A DNA stretch of 64,000 nt, taken from assembly GCF_000739915.1 (NCBI RefSeq), contig NZ_BBJT01000002.1, positions 558,001 to 622,000 on the forward strand, written 5' to 3'. This document shows positions 25,944 through 34,960 of the stretch, piece by piece; position 1 is the stretch's first letter; every line of letters begins with the position of its first letter. A model generated the notes under the pieces. It saw nothing but the letters and a program-made list of their open reading frames with translations. It was not told where the DNA came from and made no database searches. Source of the DNA: Paenibacillus chitinolyticus NBRC 15660. Lineage in GTDB: Bacteria; Bacillota; Bacilli; Paenibacillales; NBRC-103111. Made by a program: the position numbers and the translations under genes.

Positions 25944-26735
25944 ATGGTTCGCCTATATACAGATGAACTGAACATTGGGTATGGGGAACGTTTAATCGTT
26001 AAAAATTTGAGCGTATCGTTTCCCGACCAAAAAATCACGACGATTATCGGCGCCAACGGCTGCGGCAAATCGACGCTGCTGAAAGCCGCTACGCGGATTA
26101 TTTCCCATCAGTCGGGCTCTATCCTTCTGGACGGAGAACTGATTTCCAAGGAAAATACAAAGGTTTTGGCCCGAAAAATGGCCATCCTCCCCCAGTCTCC
26201 GGAAAGCGCAAACGGGCTTACGGTCGGCGAACTCGTATCCTACGGCCGGTTTCCGTATCAGACGGGCTTCGGCCGGTTATCGAAGAAGGACTACGAAGTC
26301 ATCGATTGGGCGCTGGAAGTCACGGGAACGAGTGAGTTCAAGTACCGGCCCGTCGACGCCTTGTCGGGAGGACAGCGGCAGCGTGTCTGGATCGCCATGG
26401 CGCTGGCTCAGGAGACGGACATTATTTTCTTGGACGAGCCCACCACGTACCTCGATATGGCGCATCAGCTGGAAGTTCTTGAGCTTCTGCAGAAGCTCAA
26501 CCTGGAGCAGGGACGCACGATTGTCATGGTCCTTCACGACCTCAACCAAGCCGCCCGGTTCGCCGACTACATCATCGCCCTCAAAGACGGCGAAGTCGTA
26601 AAAGCCGGGAACTGCGAAGAAGTGATCAGCCATGGAGTTCTGAAGCAAGTGTTTCAAATCGACGCGGAGATCGGCCGCGATCCGCGTACGGGCAAGCCGA
26701 TGTGCTGCACCTATAACTTAATCAAGGGAGATTGA
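25944..26735 (+). CDS. Iron-siderophore ABC transporter ATP-binding protein (FecE/FepC type)
   Basis: A 263-residue ATPase with Walker A GANGCGKST, signature LSGGQRQR, Walker B DIIFLDEPTTYLD and a switch His in VLHDL, all in the order of FepC/FecE proteins. The start at 25944 follows GGGGG; the longer frame would run back through the Fur box and is rejected. It is the first gene of a four-gene operon (ATPase, binding protein, two permeases). It supplies energy for uptake of a ferric siderophore, probably hydroxamate or related; the exact ligand is unknown. Confidence 0.92.
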   Translation: MVRLYTDELNIGYGERLIVKNLSVSFPDQKITTIIGANGCGKSTLLKAATRIISHQSGSILLDGELISKENTKVLARKMAILPQSPESANGLTVGELVSYGRFPYQTGFGRLSKKDYEVIDWALEVTGTSEFKYRPVDALSGGQRQRVWIAMALAQETDIIFLDEPTTYLDMAHQLEVLELLQKLNLEQGRTIVMVLHDLNQAARFADYIIALKDGEVVKAGNCEEVISHGVLKQVFQIDAEIGRDPRTGKPMCCTYNLIKGD

Positions 26736-26739
26736 CATC

Positions 26740-27660
26740 ATGAAAAAACTGCTTCTACCCATCCTGCTCGTTCTCGTTCTCGCTCTATCCGCCTGCGGCA
26801 CCAAGCGGCAAGACATCGCCGATAAAGGAGGCGCTTCGGACAGCAAACAACCTGCGACGATCACCTACCAGTCCGAAAGCGGTCCGGTTGAAGTTCCCGC
26901 AAATCCCCAGCGTGTCATCGTACTATCGTCCTTCACCGGCAACGTGATGGCTCTCAACGTAAACCTGGTGGGCGTGGATTCCTGGTCCAAAAAGAATCCC
27001 CGTTTCGATAAATTAAAGGACGTACAAGAAGTTTCCGACGAAAGTCTGGAAAAAATTATCGAACTGAAACCGGATCTGATCATCGGCCTCTCCAATATCA
27101 AAAACGCCGACAAGCTGAAGCAGATCGCTCCTACCGTCACGTTTACATACGGAAAAGTCGATTACCTCACGCAGCATCTGGAAATCGGCAAACTGCTCAA
27201 TAAAGAAAAAGAGGCCAAAGCTTGGATCGACGATTTCAAAAAACGGGCGGCTAAAGCCGGTGACGATATTAAAGCCAAAATCGGAGCGGACAAAACGATT
27301 TCCGTCATTGAAAGCTTCGAGAAACAGCTGTACGTCTTCGGCGATAACTGGGGCCGGGGCACGGAAATCCTTTATCAGGAAATGAAGCTGAAAATGCCCG
27401 ATAAAGTGAAAGAAATGGCGCTCAAAGACGGCTACTACGCCCTCTCCGCCGAAGTACTGCCGCAGTATGCCGGCGATTATGTCATCTTCAGCAAAAATCC
27501 GGATGCCGATCATGCGTTCCAGCAGACGGATACGTACAAAAACATCCCGGCCGTTAAAAACGGTCATGTGTTCGAAGCAAACGCCAAAGAGTTTTACTTC
27601 AACGATCCGCTTACCCTCGATTATCAGCTCGATTTCTTTATCAAGAATCTCGGCAAATAA
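26740..27660 (+). CDS. Iron-siderophore binding lipoprotein (FhuD/FeuA-like)
   Basis: A 306-residue class III binding protein with a short lipoprotein signal ending LALSAC at Cys19. Family hallmarks are VEVPANPQRVIVLS, LKPDLIIG and the C-terminal NIPAVKNGHVF. It starts four bases after the ATPase stop. A long inter-gene hairpin follows, as is common after the most abundant component of a binding-protein transporter. It captures the ferric siderophore outside the membrane. Confidence 0.92.
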   Translation: MKKLLLPILLVLVLALSACGTKRQDIADKGGASDSKQPATITYQSESGPVEVPANPQRVIVLSSFTGNVMALNVNLVGVDSWSKKNPRFDKLKDVQEVSDESLEKIIELKPDLIIGLSNIKNADKLKQIAPTVTFTYGKVDYLTQHLEIGKLLNKEKEAKAWIDDFKKRAAKAGDDIKAKIGADKTISVIESFEKQLYVFGDNWGRGTEILYQEMKLKMPDKVKEMALKDGYYALSAEVLPQYAGDYVIFSKNPDADHAFQQTDTYKNIPAVKNGHVFEANAKEFYFNDPLTLDYQLDFFIKNLGK

Positions 27661-27673
27661 GCGGCGCCATCCT

Positions 27674-27703
27674 GAAGGGATTCTTTCTCGAAAGAATTCC
27701 TTC
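27674..27703 (+). repeat. Intercistronic hairpin between binding protein and permease genes
   Basis: GAAGGGATTCTTTC pairs with GAAAGAATTCCTTC (13 of 14 positions) around a two-base loop. No T run follows. It fits an mRNA-stabilising or processing stem-loop better than a terminator. Confidence 0.6.
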
Positions 27704-27724
27704 TTCCATTCCAGTACAGAAAAG

Positions 27725-28744
27725 ATGAGACGGATGAACAAACAAAACCCGCGTATCCTACCTTTTTCATTCAAGCTTGCAGCAGGTATCGTCGTATTTG
27801 CCGGCCTGTTTATGGCGGCTATGCTTTTCGGCGCGGCCGATGTCACCGTAAAGGATGTCTGGCTTGCTCTCACCTCTTCCTTGGCGAACGAGCAGATTAC
27901 CCTGCTCCGGGAAATTCGGCTCCCCCGCGAGGTTGCCGCCATTTTCGTAGGAGCGGCGCTGGCCGTATCCGGCGCAGTCATGCAGGGCATGACCCGCAAC
28001 CCGCTGGCCGATCCCGGCCTGCTTGGTTTAACCGCCGGCGCTAACGCCGCGCTCGCCTTCACCATCGCGTTCGTCCCGGCGGTCGGCTACTTCGGCATTA
28101 TGACGGCCTGCTTTGTCGGGGCCGTTATCGGAGCCGGACTCGTTTTCGGTATCGGCACGCTCAAAAAAGGCGGATTCTCTCCACTCAGAATCGTATTGGC
28201 GGGCGCCTCCGTGTCCGCTTTCCTTTACGCCGTTGCCGAAGGAATCGGACTTGTTTTCAAAATCTCGAAAGATGTGTCGATGTGGACCGCAGGCGGTCTG
28301 GTCGGTACGACCTGGGGCCAGCTTCAGGCCATCGCTCCTTTTATCGCGGCAGGGATACTTATCGCACTCGTTCTCTCGAAGCAGCTCACCATTCTCAGCT
28401 TGAGCGAAGAGGTTGCCGTAGGGCTGGGCCAGAAGACGCTCCGGGTGAAAGCGGTTCTTTTTGTGGTGGTCGTCATGCTCGCCGGCGCCTCCGTGGCTCT
28501 CGTCGGAAATATGGCGTTTATCGGCCTGCTGGTCCCCCATATCGTCCGTGCCGTCGTCGGAACCGATTACCGGTTCATCTTACCTATGTCGGCCGTATGC
28601 GGCGCGTCTTTCATGCTCTTCGCCGACACGCTCGCGCGAACCATACACGCCCCTTACGAGACGCCTGCAGCGGCGATCGTAGCCATGCTCGGGCTGCCTT
28701 TTTTCCTGCTCATTGAACGCAAAGGAGGGAGAGCCCTGTCATGA
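27725..28744 (+). CDS. Iron-siderophore ABC transporter permease (FecCD family), first
   Basis: A 339-residue integral membrane protein with about ten helices. Conserved FecCD segments are LREIRLPREVAAIFVGAALAVSGAVMQGMTRNPLADPGLLGL, quoted here only as the region at about residues 60-100, and FIGLLVPHIVRAVVGTDYR further on. Two nearby ATGs, 27725 and 27734, are possible starts; neither has a strong binding site, so the exact start is uncertain. The stop overlaps the next permease start (ATGA). It forms a heterodimeric pore with that protein. Confidence 0.9.
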   Translation: MRRMNKQNPRILPFSFKLAAGIVVFAGLFMAAMLFGAADVTVKDVWLALTSSLANEQITLLREIRLPREVAAIFVGAALAVSGAVMQGMTRNPLADPGLLGLTAGANAALAFTIAFVPAVGYFGIMTACFVGAVIGAGLVFGIGTLKKGGFSPLRIVLAGASVSAFLYAVAEGIGLVFKISKDVSMWTAGGLVGTTWGQLQAIAPFIAAGILIALVLSKQLTILSLSEEVAVGLGQKTLRVKAVLFVVVVMLAGASVALVGNMAFIGLLVPHIVRAVVGTDYRFILPMSAVCGASFMLFADTLARTIHAPYETPAAAIVAMLGLPFFLLIERKGGRALS

Positions 28745-29748
28745 TCCATCCTTCCTTAATCAGAAAACAGCGGCTTCTGGTCGCGGGAGTTATCGTGCTA
28801 ATCGCGTTAACCATTCTGGCCGGAATGGGCCTCGGGTATTCTTCCCTGTCATACGACCGGCTGGTTCCCACACTGCTTGGGCAAGGCTCTTTCAAGGAGA
28901 ATTTTGTCTTGTTCTCCATCCGGCTGCCGCGAATTATCATCACTCTCCTGGCGGGGATGGGACTGGCCCTGTCCGGCGCGGTTCTCCAAGGCATTACCCG
29001 CAACGACCTCGCCGATCCGGGTATTATCGGGATCAATTCCGGCGCCGGCGTCGCCATTGCCGTTTTCTTTCTGTTCGTCCCGATTGATCCCGGATCTTTC
29101 GTTTATCTGCTGCCTGTCGTCGCTTTTACAGGCGCCCTGATTACCGCCTGTCTGATCTACCTGCTGTCGTACAGCCGCAAAACCGGCCTGCAGCCCGTAA
29201 GGCTCGTGCTGATCGGCGTAGGATTCTCCTTGGCGCTGTCCGGCGTCATGATTGTGATCATCTCGTCCGCGGAACGGGTCAAGGTCGATTTCATCGCGAA
29301 ATGGCTGGCCGGAAGCATCTGGGGAGCGGATTGGCCATTTATCGGCGCCATTCTCCCTTGGCTGATCCTCCTCATTCCGTTCGTGCTGTATAAGGCCAAC
29401 CGCCTGAACCTGCTCGGCATGAGCGAAAGCGTCGCCGTCGGCGTCGGCGTCGCGGTTGAGAAGGAGCGGGCCGCCCTGCTGCTTGCTGCCGTCGCGCTCG
29501 CGGCATCCGTCGTTTCCGTAACGGGCGGCATCTCCTTTATCGGTCTTATGGCGCCCCATATCGCGAAATCGCTCGTCGGCCCGAGAAACCAGATGTTCAT
29601 CCCCCTCGCCATTCTGCTCGGCGGCTGGATGCTTCTCATCGCCGACACGATCGGCCGCAATATTATCGAGCCCGACGGTATCGCGGCGGGAATTATGGTC
29701 GCCTTGATCGGTGCCCCGTACTTCATCTATTTATTGCTGAAAAAATAA
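28741..29748 (+). CDS. Iron-siderophore ABC transporter permease (FecCD family), second
   Basis: A 335-residue FecCD permease with the same fold as its upstream neighbour: IRLPRIIITLLAGMGLALSG, ITRNDLADPGIIG and FIGLMAPHIAKSLVGPR are the conserved segments. It starts by a four-base overlap with the first permease and ends two bases before a strong terminator, closing the Fur-controlled operon. Confidence 0.92.
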   Translation: MIHPSLIRKQRLLVAGVIVLIALTILAGMGLGYSSLSYDRLVPTLLGQGSFKENFVLFSIRLPRIIITLLAGMGLALSGAVLQGITRNDLADPGIIGINSGAGVAIAVFFLFVPIDPGSFVYLLPVVAFTGALITACLIYLLSYSRKTGLQPVRLVLIGVGFSLALSGVMIVIISSAERVKVDFIAKWLAGSIWGADWPFIGAILPWLILLIPFVLYKANRLNLLGMSESVAVGVGVAVEKERAALLLAAVALAASVVSVTGGISFIGLMAPHIAKSLVGPRNQMFIPLAILLGGWMLLIADTIGRNIIEPDGIAAGIMVALIGAPYFIYLLLKK

Positions 29749-29749
29749 A

Positions 29750-29790
29750 AGAAACCCGTCAGCGCGAAGGCTGATGGGTTTCTTTTTTTG
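29750..29790 (+). terminator. Rho-independent terminator of the siderophore operon
   Basis: AGAAACCCGTCAGC pairs with GCTGATGGGTTTCT (one G-T pair) and is followed by a run of T. Confidence 0.92.
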
Positions 29791-29801
29791 TTCCCGGCTC
29801 C

Positions 29802-29824
29802 AGTAAAGCGCTGAGCGCTTTACT
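29802..29824. repeat. Perfect ten-base inverted repeat without T run
   Basis: AGTAAAGCGC, TGA, GCGCTTTACT. It lies between the siderophore operon terminator and the sortase stop codon. It is not followed by T residues on either strand, so it is not an obvious terminator. Function unknown. Confidence 0.5.
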
Positions 29825-30005
29825 CATTTCAGGTGACCGGGACCGATCTGTTTGGTCAAGATCGGCGGGCAAAGCTGAGAAAGCCGCCCGGTTCGGCAGT
29901 TTTTTCTGCTATAAAATACGGGTTCCGATCCAGCCAGTAGAGTTCGCGAAACAACACCGGTATGGGATTGATGCCGCGGTATCCCGCCCCATATGCATAA
30001 AGGTT

Positions 30006-30644
30006 CTACACGGCCCGGGACTCGATCAGCGTCCCCTTGACGATAATCCGGTGGGTCGGATTTTTCATCGGGTGGCAAGTGATAAGTGTAATTTCACTAT
30101 CCTTGCCGTTGCCTTGAAGTACCTCCACCTGTTGCGGCAGTACGTACCGCTTCTCTTTGACTTCGTAAATAAACTTATCGGAGGCTGTATCCACTTCGAT
30201 CGTATCGCCGACGGCCACTTCATCCAGCCGGTTAAAGTTTTTACCGTAAGCGAAGTTTCGGTGACCGGCAATGGCATAGTTTCCGATTTGCCCCGGTTTC
30301 CCCGTATTGGAGATGCTTGCGAGCGAAATTTTCAAGTTTTCTACAGTGGCGTCTGTCAGAACCGGGAGCTTCAACTGGATTTTGTCGATCACCAGGACTC
30401 CCTCCACGTGTTTACCGCCCGTCGCAAGCGAAATCGGGTCTTCCGCTGTGTTTGGAGCTTGCCCGGCAGAAGAAGCGTCTGTCTCGTTCTCCGGCTCCGA
30501 TTGGTCGATAATTTTCAAATTGGCCTGCCACTGGTCCAGCAGCCTGCTCTGCTGCATATTTTCGTATCGGTCCTGCAGAGTCGGATACAGAAAAACAGCG
30601 ATGCCCAGAATCACGCACAGCAGGGGAAATATCCGTTTTGTCAT
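30006..30644 (-). CDS. Class D sortase
   Basis: A 212-residue membrane-anchored transpeptidase. A single N-terminal helix (about 4-22) is followed by a linker rich in Ser, Glu and Ala, then the sortase fold with His in AIAGHRNF, catalytic Cys in TLITCHP and Arg in HRIIVKG. It should cut the LPQTG signal of the neighbouring adhesin between Thr and Gly and attach it to the cell wall. The start at 30644 is chosen because a longer frame from 30761 would extend back through a terminator-like hairpin and put 39 basic residues before the membrane helix. Confidence 0.9.
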   Translation of the reverse strand: MTKRIFPLLCVILGIAVFLYPTLQDRYENMQQSRLLDQWQANLKIIDQSEPENETDASSAGQAPNTAEDPISLATGGKHVEGVLVIDKIQLKLPVLTDATVENLKISLASISNTGKPGQIGNYAIAGHRNFAYGKNFNRLDEVAVGDTIEVDTASDKFIYEVKEKRYVLPQQVEVLQGNGKDSEITLITCHPMKNPTHRIIVKGTLIESRAV

Positions 30645-30699
30645 CTGAACGCCCCGCTTTGATTTCAATTTTATTCCCGCTTCTTTCTCCGTAGAAAAA

Positions 30700-30747
30700 C
30701 CCTTTAAGCAAACCCGTTTAGTCTCTAAACAAAGTTTACTTAAAGGG
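30700..30747 (-). terminator. Terminator/attenuator between adhesin and sortase genes
   Basis: A nested hairpin: outer arms CCCTTTAAGCAAAC and GTTTACTTAAAGGG (13 of 14 paired), inner GTTTAG-TCT-CTAAAC. On the minus strand it is followed by five T. It would let adhesin mRNA outnumber sortase mRNA. Confidence 0.7.
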
Positions 30748-30771
30748 TGTCCATCCTTCAATAGTCGCCTT

Positions 30772-33700
30772 TTATTTTTTTACGGCTAGTTTTCTTCTCC
30801 AAAGAATTCCGAGCACAATTAATGCGATACCTGCGGCTTGTACACTCCAGCGCCCGGTTTCACCCGTTTGAGGAAGTACGGCGGCCGGCGGGTTACCTTG
30901 ACCTGGAACCGGCTTTGTCTGCACCGTGACATCCAGAAGCGCAAGGATCGTTTCGTTGCCTTGGCTGTCCTTGGCGGCTACGGTGAAGCGGTCCTTACCT
31001 GTATAGCCCGGATTCGGGGTATACGTCCAGCGGCCGTTTTCGTCAATCGTCACTTTGCCGTGTTCCGGCTGCTTGTCGATCAACGGCTTCTGTCCTTCCG
31101 GCACATCGACTTTTCCGCCGATAGGCGTGTCTTTGTCCGTTGTGACTTTACCTGTGGCCGGAGAGGATGTTGGCTCCGGTGTTGGCGTCTCCGACGGTGT
31201 CGGCGTTGGTGTCTCCGACGGTGTCGGTGTTGGCGATTCCGACGGTGTCGGCGTAGGCGCTACCGACGGTATCGGTGTTGGTGTCTCCGATGGTGTCGGT
31301 GTTGGCGTCACCGACGGTGTCGGTGTTGGTGTCACCGACGGTGTCGGTGTTGGCGTTGGTGTCTCCGACGACGAATTATCGGACGGTGACGATGACGGTG
31401 TCGGTGTTGGCGTCACCGGTGGTGTCGGTGTTGGTGTCACCGGCGGTGTCGGTGTTGGTGTCACCGATGGTGTCGGTGTCGGCGTTACCGGCGGTGTCGG
31501 TGTTGGTGTCGGCGTTACCGGCGGTGTCGGTGTTGGTGTCACCGGCGGTGTCGGTGTCGGCGTTACCGGCGGTGTCGGTGTTGGTGTCACCGGTGGTGTC
31601 GGTGTCGGCGTCGGTGTCGGTACGGACACCTTGGCGTTTGTCACGTTCAGCGTAAAGCCGGCTGTCGAGTTAATCGTAACGGGACGGTCGGTATTGTCAA
31701 GCACATAACCGGACGGCGCGGCTTTTTCTTTGATGATATAATCGCCGGCCAGCAGCTTTTTGAAAACCAATGTGCCTGTCGAATCCGTTGTTCCGCTGTC
31801 AATCAGGGAACGCGTGTTTCCTGATTTGCGGTACAGTTCGAACACGGCGCCTTGAAGCAAGTGAGAAGAGTCGGCCGCATCCGCTTTCTTGACGGTGAGC
31901 GAACCTCTGATCCCGCTGCCCGTACCGGAACCGCTGGATACCCCAACGACGATACTATTGGTAGTTTCCTTCGATACCACGCTTACGTTATTTCCGCTAA
32001 AGCTGACTTTGTTGGAAACCGTATCCTGATCGTTCGCAACGATTAAAGACTGATAATCAAGAACGTAAGGCGCTGTAATTTCATGGAGGAAATCAAGCTC
32101 GAACGTCTGCTTGCCGTCATCGTCCGTCAGAATTACAAGGTTATAATCGGTACCTTTGACGGCTTCGGTACTTTTGACGACGTCTCCGTTAGCGGCTACG
32201 TTCGTCGTGTACAGCCGGAAAGATTCAGGCAGGAGCAGTTGGTTTTCCGTAGGGGTATCTACGATTTTCGCGTCCGCTATCGTCGATTGTCCCCTGTTGA
32301 TGTTGATGGTCCAGTTGATCTTGTCTCCGTTCTGGGAACCGGTTTTATTGACATATTCGCCGCCTTTCGGAATCGTCACCTTGGCGGTCAGCTTTTCCGA
32401 TACGGGAGACGCGGCGTCGAACAATTCCGCCGTGTTGTTGACCGTGCTTTCGATAAGTTCCCCGTCCAGACTCGTCTTAAATGTGATATAGAATGGCGTC
32501 GAGGAAGGATTCAGGAGGGTCACCACCAGCTTGTTCGCATTGTCAACCGAATAGCTGTACTCGGAGCTGTCGATGATCGTACCCAGGGAAGGATTACCGT
32601 TCGCTGCAATAGTCATTTTATAAAGAGCAAGCGAGCCCGGGACCAGGGTTTGTTTCGATTCGAGAAGGTCTTCGACGCTCGGGCTGTTGAGAGGCTTGCC
32701 ATTGTAATTGACGCCGATCGTCCAGCTTAGCTGTTTCGCCGAGGCATTGTACGAACCGTTTTTGAAGCCGTTGTTTTTAGCCTCGTTGCGCGGGGTGAAA
32801 ACAGCCGATACGGACTTGGTTTGCGCTGCGGATGTGCTGTCTTTCCACGTGATGTCCGCATTGTTTACAAAGTTCTTCGTGCTGCCCGGAGGCGTAATCC
32901 AATCGAAATTGTATTCTGTCTTATAGCTGATCGTGACGGTCTCTGACAGAGGACCTGCGAACGTCAGCTTAAATCCGGAATCTTCCGTTACCGTACCGTC
33001 CAGCGTATAGTCGGCAGGGCTGTTCAAAACCGTGCTTCCCTGCTTGACTTTAAACGTACCCGGTACGATCTTCATTCCCTTATTCGGGAACGCATCCGTA
33101 ATGACGACTTCGCTCATCGGCTGCTTATCGCCGTTTACCGTTAAGGTCCAAGAAGCCGTTTTGTCCTGATAGTTAGCGGCATCCATGGTTTTGACCAGAA
33201 CGACCTGCTTGACGGTACGGGTTCCTGTCGCACTGTCGCCGCTTCCGGAAGTCACTTTGTTGTTAACGGTTCCGTCTGCAATCACGCGGTCAGCGGTCTT
33301 GGTCTGGTAAGTAATTTTGTAGGCGCCTGTTACCGGCTGGTTAAACTGCAGCTTAAATCCGTTCTTTCCGGCAGCGGATGCGGATGTCACCGTATAATCG
33401 CCGGCCGAAATTTCGCTTCCGACCGATTCATTGCCGGCGTTATCCAGCGTAACCGGGTACACTTTGACCGAGTTCGCTACCAGTTCATGGACATCGTCGA
33501 ACAAATCGGTCAGAACGGCGTTCGTCTGGGATATCGCTCTTTCGTTGTAATTATACTGGATGGCCCAGTCGATCGTTTGCGTGGCTGCGTCGTAGCTTAC
33601 GGAGCTCTTGCTAAGCGCGCTTCCGCGCTGCACGGTTACGGATGCGCCCGCGCTGACCGCATTCTGATTGCTGCCCTTAAACGTGGCCGTGTTGTTGAAG

Positions 33701-34566
33701 GCCGCCGGAGCATTATCCGTCAGGGGCGTTGTAAACTGAATACGGTACGCGGTCGTAATAGGGCTATCTGCAAAACTCACCTTTACCGTTCCGCCCGAAG
33801 TGTCCAAGGTATACTTGCCGGGATCGACAAGCGCTCCCTGAACGACCGTACCGTCCAGATTTACATCCAGCGCATAAACAGCTGCCGTTACCGGTACGGA
33901 AAGTCCCGCCGGAAGCGGATCCGTCATCACCGCATTTTCGACAGACTTTAATTCTTTGTTAACGTCAACGGTCCAATCGATATTTTTAGCGTTGTATCCT
34001 TGGGGAACACCGCTTTTTCCGATTGTCGAGGCAACGTTAGGTTTAAACTGGAGAGAAATGATCTGCTCTCCGCCTTTAATCGGAAATTTAATTTTCTGAA
34101 GAGTCGAGCCTGTTATCGTCTGTTTGTCAAACTGGGTTTTGAGCGTTAAAATCCCTCGTACGTCATCATGTGTCTCTATGTAGGAGTTGAAGGTCATCAC
34201 GACTTGGCGGGTATCTTTGTTGACTGTAAACGAACCCACATCATCCGATTCAATGAGAAGAGGTCCGCTTATGTTGTTGAAGAGTAGAAACTCCGCAGGC
34301 AGGGTGAACTTGAACGTATCTCCGTCCTTGTAACCGTGCCCGTCAGGCAGAGACCAATGGTAGTCTACCTGCACTTTGGAGCCTTGTTCGTAAACATCGT
34401 TTGTCACGACGTTACCCGACTTGTCGTACACGTCCAAGGTTACGCTGTCCAAAATAGATCCGGTAATGCTGGCCGCATTCGCCGCGCTCCACTGTCCGAA
34501 TCCGTTAAAAACCTGGACGAAGACCAGCAGCGCAACAAGAGCAGCGCTAATTTTTTGCTTCAGCAT
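30772..34566 (-). CDS. LPXTG cell-wall-anchored adhesin with Cna-type repeats and Pro-Thr stalk
   Basis: A 1264-residue surface protein. It has a signal peptide ([20 protein letters not shown] and on), then a long N-terminal adhesive region (about 35-900) made of roughly six related collagen-binding-type beta modules. These carry recurrent elements such as 'W.I.VN' ([40 protein letters not shown]) and 'VTDPLP/ITDAFP'. A CnaB/SpaA-type domain (about 915-1000, SLTVKKADA and [11 protein letters not shown]) follows, then a Pro-Thr-rich stalk, a cadherin-like module with [24 protein letters not shown], and the C-terminal LPQTGETG signal, membrane helix and basic tail. It is the evident substrate of the adjacent sortase. 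The start at 34566 places GGAGGCG upstream. The ligand is unknown; collagen-like binding is only a family tendency. Confidence 0.88.
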   Translation of the reverse strand: MLKQKISAALVALLVFVQVFNGFGQWSAANAASITGSILDSVTLDVYDKSGNVVTNDVYEQGSKVQVDYHWSLPDGHGYKDGDTFKFTLPAEFLLFNNISGPLLIESDDVGSFTVNKDTRQVVMTFNSYIETHDDVRGILTLKTQFDKQTITGSTLQKIKFPIKGGEQIISLQFKPNVASTIGKSGVPQGYNAKNIDWTVDVNKELKSVENAVMTDPLPAGLSVPVTAAVYALDVNLDGTVVQGALVDPGKYTLDTSGGTVKVSFADSPITTAYRIQFTTPLTDNAPAAFNNTATFKGSNQNAVSAGASVTVQRGSALSKSSVSYDAATQTIDWAIQYNYNERAISQTNAVLTDLFDDVHELVANSVKVYPVTLDNAGNESVGSEISAGDYTVTSASAAGKNGFKLQFNQPVTGAYKITYQTKTADRVIADGTVNNKVTSGSGDSATGTRTVKQVVLVKTMDAANYQDKTASWTLTVNGDKQPMSEVVITDAFPNKGMKIVPGTFKVKQGSTVLNSPADYTLDGTVTEDSGFKLTFAGPLSETVTISYKTEYNFDWITPPGSTKNFVNNADITWKDSTSAAQTKSVSAVFTPRNEAKNNGFKNGSYNASAKQLSWTIGVNYNGKPLNSPSVEDLLESKQTLVPGSLALYKMTIAANGNPSLGTIIDSSEYSYSVDNANKLVVTLLNPSSTPFYITFKTSLDGELIESTVNNTAELFDAASPVSEKLTAKVTIPKGGEYVNKTGSQNGDKINWTININRGQSTIADAKIVDTPTENQLLLPESFRLYTTNVAANGDVVKSTEAVKGTDYNLVILTDDDGKQTFELDFLHEITAPYVLDYQSLIVANDQDTVSNKVSFSGNNVSVVSKETTNSIVVGVSSGSGTGSGIRGSLTVKKADAADSSHLLQGAVFELYRKSGNTRSLIDSGTTDSTGTLVFKKLLAGDYIIKEKAAPSGYVLDNTDRPVTINSTAGFTLNVTNAKVSVPTPTPTPTPPVTPTPTPPVTPTPTPPVTPTPTPPVTPTPTPTPPVTPTPTPSVTPTPTPPVTPTPTPPVTPTPTPSSSPSDNSSSETPTPTPTPSVTPTPTPSVTPTPTPSETPTPIPSVAPTPTPSESPTPTPSETPTPTPSETPTPEPTSSPATGKVTTDKDTPIGGKVDVPEGQKPLIDKQPEHGKVTIDENGRWTYTPNPGYTGKDRFTVAAKDSQGNETILALLDVTVQTKPVPGQGNPPAAVLPQTGETGRWSVQAAGIALIVLGILWRRKLAVKK
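31150..31622 (-). repeat. Tandem repeat encoding the Pro-Thr stalk
   Basis: Degenerate units of about 24 bases, read on the plus strand as variations of GGTGTCGGTGTTGGTGTC, encode around 17 copies of a TPTPTPPV-like octapeptide. The repeat leaves several frames open on both strands, which produces false ORFs. Copy number is expected to vary between strains by slippage. Confidence 0.9.
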
Positions 34567-34960
34567 GAACGTTTCACGCCTCCATTCCCTCATTTATTTG
34601 CTGAAGTCAATATCACCTTATGTTTGTAATTAACTTGCAAGAGGATCGTTCACCTGCACCGCGCAGGAAGAAGACTCCGAGACGCTGAAGACGTCCGGCT
34701 CCTCATCTCTTCGGACAAGTGAATACAAAACGGACAGAGACTTCAACGGTGATTTTTTTGCCGTTCGGCATCATCAGGGTCTAATCTCTCCTGTTTCTCT
34801 CCTTTCTCCCGATCAGTTTATGCCGCAAAAAGGCACACTTTGTATTGTAACGCGTCCATCTCGACAAAATCTAAACAACGGGGGCCGCATAAAAAAACCG
34901 GCCTGTATACACAGCCCGGTTTCCGGATAAGCGGCTTGTCGAGAAAGGACCGCCTCCTGT
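34567..34960. other. Intergenic region between adhesin start and BTAD regulator stop
   Basis: It carries the terminator of the regulator gene (34896-34921) and the untranslated leader and promoter of the adhesin. No clear -35/-10 could be fixed. A 23-codon minus-strand frame at 34703-34774 begins MMPNGKKITVEVSV but lacks a well-placed binding site. Confidence 0.5.
34896..34921 (-). terminator. Rho-independent terminator of the REC-BTAD regulator gene
   Basis: AACCGGCCTGT pairs with ACAGCCCGGTT (one mismatch) around ATAC. On the minus strand it is followed by seven T. Confidence 0.85.

Noticed and set aside
30645-30761. 39-codon N-terminal extension of the sortase
   Set aside because: It runs through a terminator-like hairpin, is highly basic, and would displace the membrane anchor; the start at 30644 gives the usual sortase length.
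31150-31622. CRISPR-like appearance of evenly spaced short repeats
   Set aside because: Units are contiguous and in frame inside the adhesin gene, with no unique spacers and no cas genes.
31055-31708. Plus-strand open frame of 217 codons rich in Val-Gly through the adhesin region
   Set aside because: It is the antisense shadow of the Pro-Thr repeat; the Val-Gly repeat comes from reading the complement, and there is no binding site or family pattern.
34703-34774. 23-codon minus-strand frame (MMPNGKKITVEVSV...) upstream of the adhesin
   Set aside because: GGAGAG is too far from the ATG and the frame is too short to judge; it could be chance or a decayed small gene.
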